Positions 1-7,993 of a DNA stretch of 64,000 bases are shown here, piece by piece. The notes under the pieces are model-generated. The model did not search any database and was not told the origin of the DNA. It worked only from the letters and a program-made list of their open reading frames with translations. Position 1 is the first letter of the stretch; the number at the start of each line of letters is the position of its first letter. The stretch is taken from assembly GCF_003121985.1 (NCBI RefSeq), contig NZ_QEWP01000001.1, forward strand, positions 186,001-250,000. The letters are read 5' to 3'. Position numbers and translations under genes: made by a program. Source of the stretch: Marinilabilia rubra (GTDB taxonomy: Bacteria > Bacteroidota > Bacteroidia > Bacteroidales > Marinilabiliaceae).

Positions 1-781
1 ACTCGGTAGTCGCATCCTCGTCTGCATATATGGTAACTTCGTCATGAAGTTGAAGGAATGACGCCGGGACCTTAGTAGTGACAGGTTCTTCTATCATTTT
101 CTTCAATATCACTGATTTATTTTTTCCCCATGCTGTCAGGATTATTTTTCTTGCATTAAGTATGGTGCTAATACCCATGGTGATAGCTCTTAAAGGAACC
201 GATTTTTCGCTCCCAAAGTCTTTTGCAGCATCGGCAATGGTTATGGGATCAAGTTTTACAATTCGGGTTGTTGAGTTGATGGCCGAGCCCGGCTCGTTAA
301 AACCAATGTGACCGGAACGCCCAATGCCCAACAGCTGGATGTCAATACCGCCTTGATCCTTGATTTTCTTCTCGTATTTTGAGCAGTACTTTTCAATTTT
401 ATTAATCGGTAGAGAGCCGTCGGGGATGTGTATATTATCCTTTGGGATATCAATATGGTCAAAAAGTTGTTCGTTCATAAACCGCACATAGCTGTTCTTA
501 TTCTCAGAAGACATGGGGTAATACTCATCCAGGTTAAATGTTACCACATTTTTGAAGCTGAGGTTGTCCTCGTTGTGCATCCTGATGAGCTCTTTGTAAA
601 CCATTACCGGAGATGAACCTGTTGCAAGTCCCAATACCGTTTTTTTGCCCTGAGCCTCTTTTTCTTTGATGAGATCGGCAATGATTGAGGCAATTTCTTT
701 GGCTCCTTCTTCTTTGCCTTCAACAATATTTAAGGGGAGCTTTTCTACCGGTTGATCTGTAAAGTGAATTGATTGAGTCAT
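1..781 (-). CDS. nagB: Glucosamine-6-phosphate deaminase, 3' part cut by window edge
   Basis: Converts glucosamine-6-phosphate to fructose-6-phosphate and ammonia, the step that feeds amino sugars into glycolysis. The visible 260 residues begin with MTQSIHFTD and carry the family landmarks LATGSSP, NLDEYYP, and the active-site block GHIGFNEPGS with its His, followed by TMGISTIL and AWGKNK. The sequence resembles the long Bacteroidota form (about 650 residues) in which a PIG-L deacetylase-like domain follows the deaminase; the C-terminal part lies outside the window, so this cannot be confirmed. It is divergent from the GntR gene, with two operator-like palindromes about 80-115 bp upstream of its start. 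With MurK and MurQ it would complete conversion of MurNAc, provided a GlcNAc-6-phosphate deacetylase is supplied from elsewhere or by the unseen domain. Confidence 0.9.
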   Translation of the reverse strand, partial: MTQSIHFTDQPVEKLPLNIVEGKEEGAKEIASIIADLIKEKEAQGKKTVLGLATGSSPVMVYKELIRMHNEDNLSFKNVVTFNLDEYYPMSSENKNSYVRFMNEQLFDHIDIPKDNIHIPDGSLPINKIEKYCSKYEKKIKDQGGIDIQLLGIGRSGHIGFNEPGSAINSTTRIVKLDPITIADAAKDFGSEKSVPLRAITMGISTILNARKIILTAWGKNKSVILKKMIEEPVTTKVPASFLQLHDEVTIYADEDATTE

Positions 782-857
782 AGCCTTACATTTTATTTTG
801 TTATTGATTGGTATTTTAAAGTGTTTTATTTCTGATTAATGAGTTTCGTTAAAATGA

Positions 858-896
858 GTGTATTACGAGAAGGTCATACAATCACATGTAATATAT
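858..896. promoter_or_regulatory. Two operator-like palindromes between nagB and the GntR gene
   Basis: GTGTATTACGA (858-868) and ATGTAATATAT (886-896) are degenerate matches to the ATGTAWTACAA palindrome found at other promoters of this island. They lie between the divergent nagB and gntR genes, which suggests regulation of nagB and/or autoregulation. Individually these two sites are weaker than those at namZ and the NlpC gene. Confidence 0.45.
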
Positions 897-947
897 CCTT
901 TAAAAGTAAAAGATTCACCATTCTCTTCAAAAACGGAAGAAAAAATC

Positions 948-955
948 TATATTTG
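948..955 (+). promoter_or_regulatory. Putative -7 element of the GntR gene promoter
   Basis: TATATTTG is an exact match to the Bacteroidota -7 consensus TAnnTTTG. No clear -33 TTTG is visible at the expected distance. It would give a leader of about 240 nt before the gntR start. The rest of 782-1202 is AT-rich non-coding DNA without further features that I can support. Confidence 0.35.
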
Positions 956-1202
956 TATGTTTTTAAGAGCGATTGGCATGTTCTCTTGTTATTGAAATTT
1001 CAAAATTGATTGATTGCCTTTTAACTTCCGGATGTTTGCCTTTCACGCTTTTATCCCCTATTTCCTTCCTTTTGTCAGGGAATCCCGGGGAACAAATGTG
1101 ATGTGGGATTTGAATAATTGGGGCAAACTAGTGGTTTGTTTTGCTGGTTTTTCGCCAATATTGTGTTGAAATTTGTTAGTGTATTCATTTTAATTGTTTT
1201 AG

Positions 1203-1931
1203 ATGGACGATATATTTGGAAAGATAGGAACCACTCAAACTCTGAGTCAGAAGATTGAGAGAAAGATAGAAGAAGCCATTCGGCAGAAAAAACTTCTTTC
1301 CGGGGCCAAGTTGCCTTCTGAAAAAGAACTTTGCGAACTGTTTGGTGTGAGTCGTACTGCTCTCCGTGAGGCATTGCGCCGCCTCAACGCCAGAGGCCTT
1401 ATTGAAATCCGGAAAGGTAGCGGAATGTATGTTTCCGAAATCAAAATAGAGGATGCTGTAAAGTCTCTCAATCTTTACTACGACTTGAGTTTTGATTCCA
1501 ATCTTATTTCTCAGATAATTGATGTTCGACGTATCTTCGAGCCTGAAATTTCCAGGCTTGCTGCCCGCAATCGGACTGATGAGGATTTGAAAATCTTGCA
1601 GGATGGCATCGAAGATCTTGAGAGTTGCGATCCGGATAACACCCAAAAAGAGGTGGATACCATTAACCGTTTTCATATGAGCCTTGCTAAGGCCACCGGT
1701 AATCCTATCATTATCATTAGCCTGGAGCCCATTTATTCTCTTTTGCCAAGAATGCGCAATTTTATTTATGCCAATGTGGAAGGGGAGAAGGAATTTACCA
1801 TCGATGCTCAGAAAAAAATATTGAAAGCGGTAGAAGCCCGGGATGAAGACGCTGCCTTCGCGGAAACTGAAAAGTTGGTTATTCGGAATCACGAGGTTTA
1901 TGACAGGTACCTTAAAAAGGTGCTTAAATAG
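1203..1931 (+). CDS. FadR-subfamily GntR transcriptional regulator (FCD domain)
   Basis: DNA-binding regulator of 242 residues. The N-terminal winged helix-turn-helix (about 12-80) has the typical GntR signature LPSEKELCELFGVSRTALREAL and the wing GLIEIRKGSGMYV. The C-terminal FCD ligand domain (about 95-230) shows RRIFEPEISRLAA and NRFHMSLAKATGNP. In many FCD domains a His precedes the helix at about residue 205 and helps bind metal; here the equivalent stretch reads DAQKKILKAVEARD with Gln, so the metal site may be altered. The gene sits between nagB and murQ. FadR-type regulators bind GT-N3-AC palindromes, and such palindromes lie before several salvage genes here, making this protein the likely local regulator, perhaps sensing a MurNAc derivative. 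The ligand is an inference. Confidence 0.9.
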   Translation: MDDIFGKIGTTQTLSQKIERKIEEAIRQKKLLSGAKLPSEKELCELFGVSRTALREALRRLNARGLIEIRKGSGMYVSEIKIEDAVKSLNLYYDLSFDSNLISQIIDVRRIFEPEISRLAARNRTDEDLKILQDGIEDLESCDPDNTQKEVDTINRFHMSLAKATGNPIIIISLEPIYSLLPRMRNFIYANVEGEKEFTIDAQKKILKAVEARDEDAAFAETEKLVIRNHEVYDRYLKKVLK

Positions 1932-1987
1932 ACCGGTAAAATTCATAATCCAAAGGAGTTTTCAAAATCAAATAAGCTTTTCTCCGT

Positions 1988-2015
1988 GGTCCTCATTTTT
2001 AGAGGACCTTGTTTT
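1988..2015 (+). terminator. Rho-independent terminator after the GntR gene
   Basis: GGTCCTC and GAGGACC form a 7-bp perfect stem with a 7-nt loop, followed by TTGTTTT. It lies 57 bp after the gntR stop codon. Confidence 0.7.
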
Positions 2016-2179
2016 ATTCTGAGTTTTGGGATTCTGTTATGGCGGGGGGGTATTCATGGGTTTAATACAGCCTTTTGTTATCCACAGGCTTAGGGGGCTT
2101 GCAGTTCTTTACAGGCTTTGATATGAAAAAACAAAGGATCTATTATTAAACGCATGCGGTTTCTTTCAAATTTTAATTT

Positions 2180-2316
2180 TGTGCCTGTCCATAAAGTCCC
2201 GGTTGTTTCGTTACGCTTGCCTGAAAATTACTCATCCCGAAGGATCGGGACTCCGTGTTTTCGAGCTTCGCTCCCGAAGCCTCGGGATTGCAACTGAAAA
2301 TTTCTGACCAGGCACA
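2180..2316. repeat. Dispersed MITE-like repeat, copy 1
   Basis: About 137 bp bounded by short inverted ends (TGTGCCTGTCC on the left, complement of TGTGCCTGGTC on the right). The interior holds the words TCCATAAAGTCCC, CGTTACGCTTGCC and GAAAATTACTCATCCCGAAGG. A second copy with the same order of words occurs at 19465-19613. It has no coding capacity of its own. It fills most of the gene-free stretch 1932-2354. Confidence 0.65.
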
Positions 2317-2354
2317 TGACAACTCAGTTTCAAAGCCGACTTTATAGACAAACA

Positions 2355-3185
2355 CTATTTAGATCTTTTGTAGGCATCGATGGCCTTTTTTACAGAGCCA
2401 TGCTGAATCAATAAGTCTTCGGCATCGTCTTTCTTTAGGCCCAGCTCTTCCATGAGCATTCTGGTTCCACGCTGAATTAATTTTTTGTTGGTCAGTTGCA
2501 TGTTTACCATTTTGTTGCCTTTTACTTTACCCAATTTGATCATTAATGTGGTCGTGATCATATTGAGAATCATTTTTTGGGCCGTTCCGGCTTTTAATCG
2601 TGTGCTTCCCGTAATGAATTCAGGACCGACAATAGCTTCAATGGGAAATTCTGCAGCTTTAGCAATCTCCGATCCCGGATTGCAGGTGATGCATCCGGTC
2701 AAAAGGCCATTAGTTCTGGCATTATCAATCCCCCCAATAACGTAAGGTGTAGTGCCTGAGGCAGCAATGCCGATGACCGTGTCCATCTTATTAATATTAT
2801 ACCCCTTTAGCTCCTCCCAGGCTCTTTGGGGATCATCTTCCGCATCTTCAACAGCTTTGCGTAAAGCAACATCTCCGCCGGCAATCATGCCAATTACCAA
2901 AGTATCAGGCACACCAAAAGTGGGTGGCAATTCAGAGGCATCCAGAACCCCAAGGCGACCACTGGTCCCTGCTCCCAGGTAAAAAACCCTTCCTCCTTTT
3001 TTCATCCTTTCTACAATGCGCACGATCAATTGCTCAATTTGGGGCAGGGCCTTGTTTACGGCTTGATGAACCTTAGCGTCTTCCTGATTGATGCTGTGAA
3101 TCAGGTCGGATACCTCCATCTTTTCAAGATTTTGGAATTTGGAAGGCGATTCAGTTATGCTTAGAGTAAATTTATTATCCGACAT
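2355..3185 (-). CDS. murQ: N-acetylmuramic acid 6-phosphate etherase
   Basis: Cleaves the D-lactyl ether of MurNAc-6-phosphate, giving GlcNAc-6-phosphate and D-lactate in the cytoplasm. The 276-residue protein is close to the usual length of about 300. The SIS sugar-phosphate fold is recognisable from FYLGAGTSGRLGVLDASELPPTFG (residues about 67-90, including the Glu used in catalysis) and from IAASGTTPYVIGG. The C-terminal helical part ends with a UBA-like segment (EELGLKKDDAEDLLIQHG). It is downstream of the kinase gene in the same direction with a 38-bp gap, so the two almost certainly form a murK-murQ operon. Its D-lactate product matches the D-lactate dehydrogenase-type gene at 39723-42566. 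Confidence 0.95.
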   Translation of the reverse strand: MSDNKFTLSITESPSKFQNLEKMEVSDLIHSINQEDAKVHQAVNKALPQIEQLIVRIVERMKKGGRVFYLGAGTSGRLGVLDASELPPTFGVPDTLVIGMIAGGDVALRKAVEDAEDDPQRAWEELKGYNINKMDTVIGIAASGTTPYVIGGIDNARTNGLLTGCITCNPGSEIAKAAEFPIEAIVGPEFITGSTRLKAGTAQKMILNMITTTLMIKLGKVKGNKMVNMQLTNKKLIQRGTRMLMEELGLKKDDAEDLLIQHGSVKKAIDAYKRSK

Positions 3186-3223
3186 TTTTTATTTTTTTAA
3201 AGTTCCTGTGTAATTAGAGGTGG

Positions 3224-4060
3224 TTATTTTAGATGGAAATTTATTAAACCATCCATAGGGTCTTTAATAATATTCCCAAGTTTTAATTTGTGCTTTTCCA
3301 GTGCCTTATCAAGCAGATCTCTGAAATAATAAGCAATGCTGCCTGTAAAATGAACCGGGAGTTCCTTTGCCTTCTTGTATTGGAGAACATTTCGTGTTAA
3401 AAAATCATCAAATGACTTTATCACCAGCTCCTGCAGTGCTTGTTCATCTTTGTGTTCAGAAATAAACTTTGTGAAACCTGCGGCATACCTGTTTGGAAAA
3501 GGCTTTTTGTAAATATTTTCCAGTATTTCGGCATAGCTTGTTTTGTATTGGTTGAAAAATGTCTCCTGTATATAGGGAGGCAGTTGGTTTTTAAGGACAT
3601 CGGCCAGCAGTTTTTTTCCTATTACTGCACCGCTGCCTTCATCCCCCAGTATAAAACCCAGAGGTGAAACACTTTCCACAATTTCTTTTCCATTATAATG
3701 ACAGGAATTTGAGCCGGTTCCCAAAATGCAGGCAATTCCTTCAGAGTTTCCGCAGAGGGCGTGAGCAGCAGCCATTAAATCGCTTTCTATTTCAAGTTTC
3801 CCGGTATTGAAAAACTGATCGAGAGCATTGAAGGCCACTTTGCTTATCTCAGGATTGGCGCATCCTGCACTGTAAAAATAAATTGCATCGAACGTTCGTT
3901 CCCCGAAGGTGAACTCATTTTTCAGAGCCTGTACAATGGTGACTTCATCCTGGTAGAAGGGGTTGATTCCGGCTGTTTGGATTATTTCTTTTTTCCCGGA
4001 TTCCTGATTTAAAAGACACCATGTTGTTTTCGTAGATCCACTGTCGGCTATTAAAATCAT
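3224..4060 (-). CDS. murK: N-acetylmuramate / N-acetylglucosamine kinase, BadF/BadG family
   Basis: ATP-dependent sugar kinase of the ASKHA fold, 278 residues. It begins MILIADSGSTKTTW (phosphate-1 loop), has ILGTGSNSCHYNG (phosphate-2 loop) and FILGDEGSGAVIGKKLL, all typical of the GlcNAc-kinase branch of this family. Characterised bacterial relatives called MurK phosphorylate MurNAc and, in some species, GlcNAc. Position directly before murQ favours MurNAc as the main substrate, supplying MurNAc-6-phosphate. A GATGTATTACAAA operator-like palindrome and a TAGCTTTG -7 box lie upstream on the minus strand. Substrate choice between MurNAc and GlcNAc cannot be decided from sequence alone. Confidence 0.85.
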   Translation of the reverse strand: MILIADSGSTKTTWCLLNQESGKKEIIQTAGINPFYQDEVTIVQALKNEFTFGERTFDAIYFYSAGCANPEISKVAFNALDQFFNTGKLEIESDLMAAAHALCGNSEGIACILGTGSNSCHYNGKEIVESVSPLGFILGDEGSGAVIGKKLLADVLKNQLPPYIQETFFNQYKTSYAEILENIYKKPFPNRYAAGFTKFISEHKDEQALQELVIKSFDDFLTRNVLQYKKAKELPVHFTGSIAYYFRDLLDKALEKHKLKLGNIIKDPMDGLINFHLK

Positions 4061-4186
4061 AAGGGAATGATGTATTATATGTTTGGTTTTTAATTTTTAT
4101 TAGTTTCCTGTCTCTGGGCTTTCTTATATTTGTTTTGGCAGATATTTGGGTTTAAAGCTCATGTGATTGCTTGTTTTTTGCCTGTG

Positions 4187-4239
4187 CAAAGCTACAAAAA
4201 AAAGTTTAGTTTTGATATCATATAAGATGTATTACAAAT
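4187..4239 (-). promoter_or_regulatory. Putative murKQ promoter and operator
   Basis: On the minus strand TAGCTTTG (4194-4187) matches the -7 consensus TAnnTTTG. The palindrome ATGTATTACAA (4227-4237 on the plus strand) lies about 32 bp further upstream. A weaker copy, ATGTATTATAT, lies at 4070-4080 close to the start codon. No convincing -33 element was seen at the right distance. Confidence 0.45.
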
Positions 4240-4377
4240 TTTTGTTTGTTGAAAAAATGTTTCTACTTTTGAAAACAGAAATTGACAGTTGTTTGTGATG
4301 AGTTGTTTTTTTGGTGGATAATTTATCATTGTTTTAATTTTATAATGAGTATCCGTTTTTATACCCAACTTGAAAGC

Positions 4378-4593
4378 AGACTCGCCGAAAAGGACGGCCT
4401 TGACCGGTGAGCCAAAAAAACAAGTGAAGATGGCGTTAAAAAATCTTTTCTGTTTGAGCCGATAGGCGAGTTTAAAAGATTTTAGCCATCAAACGCTGTT
4501 TTTTTGAGTGAAGCGGTCACAGCCTTGACTTTTTTTGATTACTTTTTTGTGTCAAGACAAAAAAGTAATTGGGGTTTAAGGGGCAAAGCCCCT
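4378..4593. repeat. Palindromic repeat region upstream of the amidase gene
   Basis: This gene-free block (part of the 845-bp gap 4061-4904) holds nested inverted repeats. GATGGC...AAATCTTTT pairs with AAAAGATTT...GCCATC around 4430-4490, and flanking GCCTTGACCGGTGAG pairs imperfectly with a complementary stretch near 4510-4530. Next comes a perfect 13-bp hairpin, ATTACTTTTTTGT / ACAAAAAAGTAAT (4538-4569), and then AGGGGC-AAA-GCCCCT (4579-4593). No ORF is supported. It looks like a non-autonomous repeat; the remainder of the gap holds nothing that I recognise. Confidence 0.5.
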
Positions 4594-4904
4594 CTATAAT
4601 TTCAATTAGGTAAATAACCGGATATTCCTATAATGGAGTTATTGACCGAAACCCAAATACCTTGTTTGTTAGTTGATTCTGATTTTTGGTTTTGTTTATT
4701 TCTTACTCGGGGATACACAGGCTACCCAACTCTAAACAAGTTACGAGGATGGCTTCTTTGAAGCAACTTTTTTGAGAGATATGTTACAGAGACTGGCTAT
4801 GAAATTAATTTTTTGGCTTTGTCTTTATAGGCAATATGGAGAATTTTATCTTTTTACCATTAAAATCCGCCTGTTAAACCAGGAGGGGTTAATACAAAAA
4901 ACAA

Positions 4905-7900
4905 ATGAAGAGGCTTTTACAGTTTAAGTTTATTTTGATCCTTGGTCTACTGACGATCTATGCAGGAGACGTGTTTTCTCAATCAGGGAAAAGAGATCTG
5001 AGAATTGCAAAAAAGGCCATGGATAAAATTCAGGATGGACCTGACTTATTTAGAAGTTGGCAATACATGGGACAGATGTATGTTGATTCTGTGGCAGCAG
5101 ATGTGACGAATGAAACACTTGCGGTTTTTCTTTCTCCTAATGTTGCGCGTGTTCCTATCCGTGAAGTCTGGATAAATTATATCGAACAATCAATAAAGAA
5201 TCAGATTGGGCGGCGTTTTCGAAAATACAATCTTCAAATGTTTTGTAACGGGAAACCTCTTGAGGAGTTTGTGCCTGTTTATTTTAGGGAATCGCTTCCC
5301 ACTGACACTTTAAGAATTAAAGGGACGGGACTTAGAAAGTCTCTTGTAAAAAGAGCTGATGAACCGTTTTTTGAATCAGGGCTAACCAATAATAATATAG
5401 CCATGTGGGCCAGTCATGGTTATTATTATGAATCGGAACTGGACCGTTGGGAGTGGCAGAGAGCGAGATTGTTTGGTACGGTTGAGGATATTTATCCGTT
5501 TTCATTTACACGCAACTTCCTGGTACCAATGCTTGAAGATGCAGGTGCTAGTGTTTTTCTGCCCCGCGAAAGAGATACACAGACCAATGAGGTTATCGTA
5601 GATAATGATGGATCTTCTGAAGGAAGTGAGTTAATAATAGAGAATGGAGTCCGTGAAATAGTGAGTTCTTCTGAAAAAGGATTCTGTATGAAGGATACTT
5701 TATTTAAAGGTGAAAATCCTTTTCAAATGGGAACCTTCCTGCAAGTCCATCCTTCTTCAGAAAATTCTTCAAATATCACCTATTTACCAAATATACCTGA
5801 AGATGGCGAGTATGCTGTTTATGTTTCCTATGGAAAAGTGGAGGGTGCCCTTAACAATGTGCCATACCGTGTGAATCATTCCGGAGGAACGACCCGTTAT
5901 TTTATTAATCAGCAAATGGGATATGGAACCTGGGTATACCTGGGAACCTTTTACTTTAAGAAGGGCAAGAATGCAAAGACGGGATCCTTAGAAATTGAGG
6001 TTCCGTACAAAGCATCAGGAATTGTCACCACCGATGCCGTTCGCTTTGGTGGTGGAATGGGCAATGTTGCCAGACGCCCGGAGGATTCCTATATTAAAAG
6101 AAAATGGTCTCTGAACGATCATCAGCAGCAGAACTCGGAAGTTGATTTAAGCGATTCTGTTACCTATACTCCTAAGTTGAGCGGAAAGCCACGCTGGATG
6201 GAAGCCGGCAGGTACCGGATGCAGTATGCAGGTGTACCTGATACCATCGTTTACAGTTTGAACGATAACAAAAATGATTACAACGACGATTATCAGTCAC
6301 GGGGGGAATGGGTGAACTATCTTATGGGCAATCCTAACGGGCCTTCAAAAGCACCTGGAACTCCCGGATTGAATATTCCTGTTGATCTTGCTTTTGCATT
6401 TCATACAGATGCCGGGACTACACCTGGTGATTCGGTTATCGGAACACTTGGTATATACAGCTCGGTTACCAACGATGGCCAATTTCCTGATGGAAAATCC
6501 CGCCTTGCCAGCCGGGATCTTACCGATGTGATTCAATCTCAGATTGTATCCGATGTCAGATTGACCTTCGACGATGAATGGACCCGCCGGGCTATGTGGG
6601 ACAAACAGTATTCAGAAGCGTATAGGCCAAATGTGCCCACCATGTTGTTGGAATTGTTGTCGCATCAAAATCTGGCTGATATGAAATACGGACTTGATCC
6701 GCGTTTTAAATTTACTGTGTCCAGAGCCATTTATAAAGGGATGGTGCGCTTCCTGTCAGCGCGTGAAGGGCGCCGGGCGGTTATAAAACCTCTGGCTCCC
6801 GATCATCTCTCTCTCATTCAGGTTGAAGGCAAAAAGCTGAGGTTAAGCTGGAACCCGGTGGAAGATCCCCTAGAGGAGAGCGCTGTGCCTTCAGGATATA
6901 AGGTGTATCAAAGAATTGAAGACAATGGTTTTGACAATGGCTTTTTTACTACTGATACCACAATGGTTATTGAACTCCCCGAATGGGGAACCATATACAG
7001 CTTCAAAGTGACCGCTCTGAACGATGGGGGCGAAAGCATGGCCGGAGAAACCCTGTCGGTATCTCTTCAGTCCGATTCTAATGATTTGGTGTTGGTAGTC
7101 AATGGCTTCGATCGTGTGGCCCCTCCTTCTTTTGTGGATGGAGAAACTGCCGGAGTAGCATGGTGGGATGATGAAGGAGTGCCATGGCACAGAGATATGA
7201 GCCACACGGGCAAACAATACGATTATGACCGTTCCTCCCCATGGCTTGATGATGATAGCCCGGGGCATGGAGCCAGTTATGCAGATATGGAAGGTAAAAT
7301 CATTCCCGGTAATAACTTCGACTTTGTGTTTACACACGGAAAAGCCATTCGCGATGCCGGTTATTCATTTGTTTCGGTAAGTGATGAAGTTTTTGCCTCC
7401 AATGGGTTTGAGGTTGAACCTTACAAGGCTGTTGATTTGCTTTATGGCGAAGAGAGAGGGACCGAACCTCTATTTCAATCAGGCGAAAAACAATACAGAC
7501 TTTTTAGCCCGGAAACAAGGGAGACATTGAAAAAATATCTTTTGTCCGGAGGAAATATTCTGGTTTCGGGAGCTTATATTGGTACCGATGCCGCAGAGAA
7601 CAAAGACACTGCCACAATTGAATTTTTAAAAGAATTTTTGCACTACCGGTGGATGACCAATCATGCTGACAATGTGGGAAATCTGAAAGTGACAGATGAA
7701 GCTTCTGCATTGTTCCTGCCATCGCTCAGCTATAATGTAGAATATCATCCCGATATTTATAAAGTTGAATCGCCCGACGGCATTGAGCCTGTGGGAGATG
7801 ATGCTTTCAGGATTTACAGGTACGAAAGCAACAATACCTGCGCAGGAGTTGGCTTTTCAGGCCATTATCAAAGTGTAATCCTTGGGTTTCCTTTTGAAGC

Positions 7901-7973
7901 CATTGCATCAGAAAAGGAGAGGGCTGAATTGATGAAACAGGTCTTACAGTTTTTTCAGAATGAGAATAAATAA
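4905..7973 (+). CDS. Exported Amidase_3-fold protein with golvesin/xanthan-lyase-like insertion and FnIII domain
   Basis: A 1022-residue protein with an N-terminal signal peptide (hydrophobic 8-20, GDVFSQ cleavage region). Homologues are usually labelled xanthan lyase after the golvesin-C-like beta domain seen here at about 265-385. That domain interrupts a zinc N-acetylmuramoyl-L-alanine amidase pattern: WASHGYYYE (H171), GASVFLPRERDT (matching the V-x-TR-x-D strand), FAFHTDAG (H500) and TMLLELLSHQN (E583, the catalytic Glu position). A fibronectin III domain follows (about 630-725), then a roughly 290-residue C-terminal domain of unknown role. The reading as amidase is from motif order and not from a search. 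It opens the plus-strand salvage operon and would free stem peptides from glycan strands, leaving denuded glycans that suit the SpoIID and GHL10 proteins downstream. Confidence 0.7.
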   Translation: MKRLLQFKFILILGLLTIYAGDVFSQSGKRDLRIAKKAMDKIQDGPDLFRSWQYMGQMYVDSVAADVTNETLAVFLSPNVARVPIREVWINYIEQSIKNQIGRRFRKYNLQMFCNGKPLEEFVPVYFRESLPTDTLRIKGTGLRKSLVKRADEPFFESGLTNNNIAMWASHGYYYESELDRWEWQRARLFGTVEDIYPFSFTRNFLVPMLEDAGASVFLPRERDTQTNEVIVDNDGSSEGSELIIENGVREIVSSSEKGFCMKDTLFKGENPFQMGTFLQVHPSSENSSNITYLPNIPEDGEYAVYVSYGKVEGALNNVPYRVNHSGGTTRYFINQQMGYGTWVYLGTFYFKKGKNAKTGSLEIEVPYKASGIVTTDAVRFGGGMGNVARRPEDSYIKRKWSLNDHQQQNSEVDLSDSVTYTPKLSGKPRWMEAGRYRMQYAGVPDTIVYSLNDNKNDYNDDYQSRGEWVNYLMGNPNGPSKAPGTPGLNIPVDLAFAFHTDAGTTPGDSVIGTLGIYSSVTNDGQFPDGKSRLASRDLTDVIQSQIVSDVRLTFDDEWTRRAMWDKQYSEAYRPNVPTMLLELLSHQNLADMKYGLDPRFKFTVSRAIYKGMVRFLSAREGRRAVIKPLAPDHLSLIQVEGKKLRLSWNPVEDPLEESAVPSGYKVYQRIEDNGFDNGFFTTDTTMVIELPEWGTIYSFKVTALNDGGESMAGETLSVSLQSDSNDLVLVVNGFDRVAPPSFVDGETAGVAWWDDEGVPWHRDMSHTGKQYDYDRSSPWLDDDSPGHGASYADMEGKIIPGNNFDFVFTHGKAIRDAGYSFVSVSDEVFASNGFEVEPYKAVDLLYGEERGTEPLFQSGEKQYRLFSPETRETLKKYLLSGGNILVSGAYIGTDAAENKDTATIEFLKEFLHYRWMTNHADNVGNLKVTDEASALFLPSLSYNVEYHPDIYKVESPDGIEPVGDDAFRIYRYESNNTCAGVGFSGHYQSVILGFPFEAIASEKERAELMKQVLQFFQNENK

Positions 7974-7993
7974 AAACGATAAAAAATCAGGAT

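Noticed and set aside
1185-1946. 253-codon open frame antisense to the GntR gene
   Set aside because: It mirrors the regulator almost exactly, its product matches no recognisable family and has no plausible promoter; the plus-strand protein is a clear GntR/FCD regulator.
2173-2355. Short minus-strand frame and its relative at 19417-19611 as a small gene family
   Set aside because: The shared peptide arises from the two MITE-like repeat copies; frames differ at both ends and no start signals are shared.
4905-7973. True xanthan lyase (polysaccharide lyase family 8)
   Set aside because: No PL8 motifs are visible; only the golvesin-like beta domain explains that name, and the His/His/Glu order fits an amidase instead.
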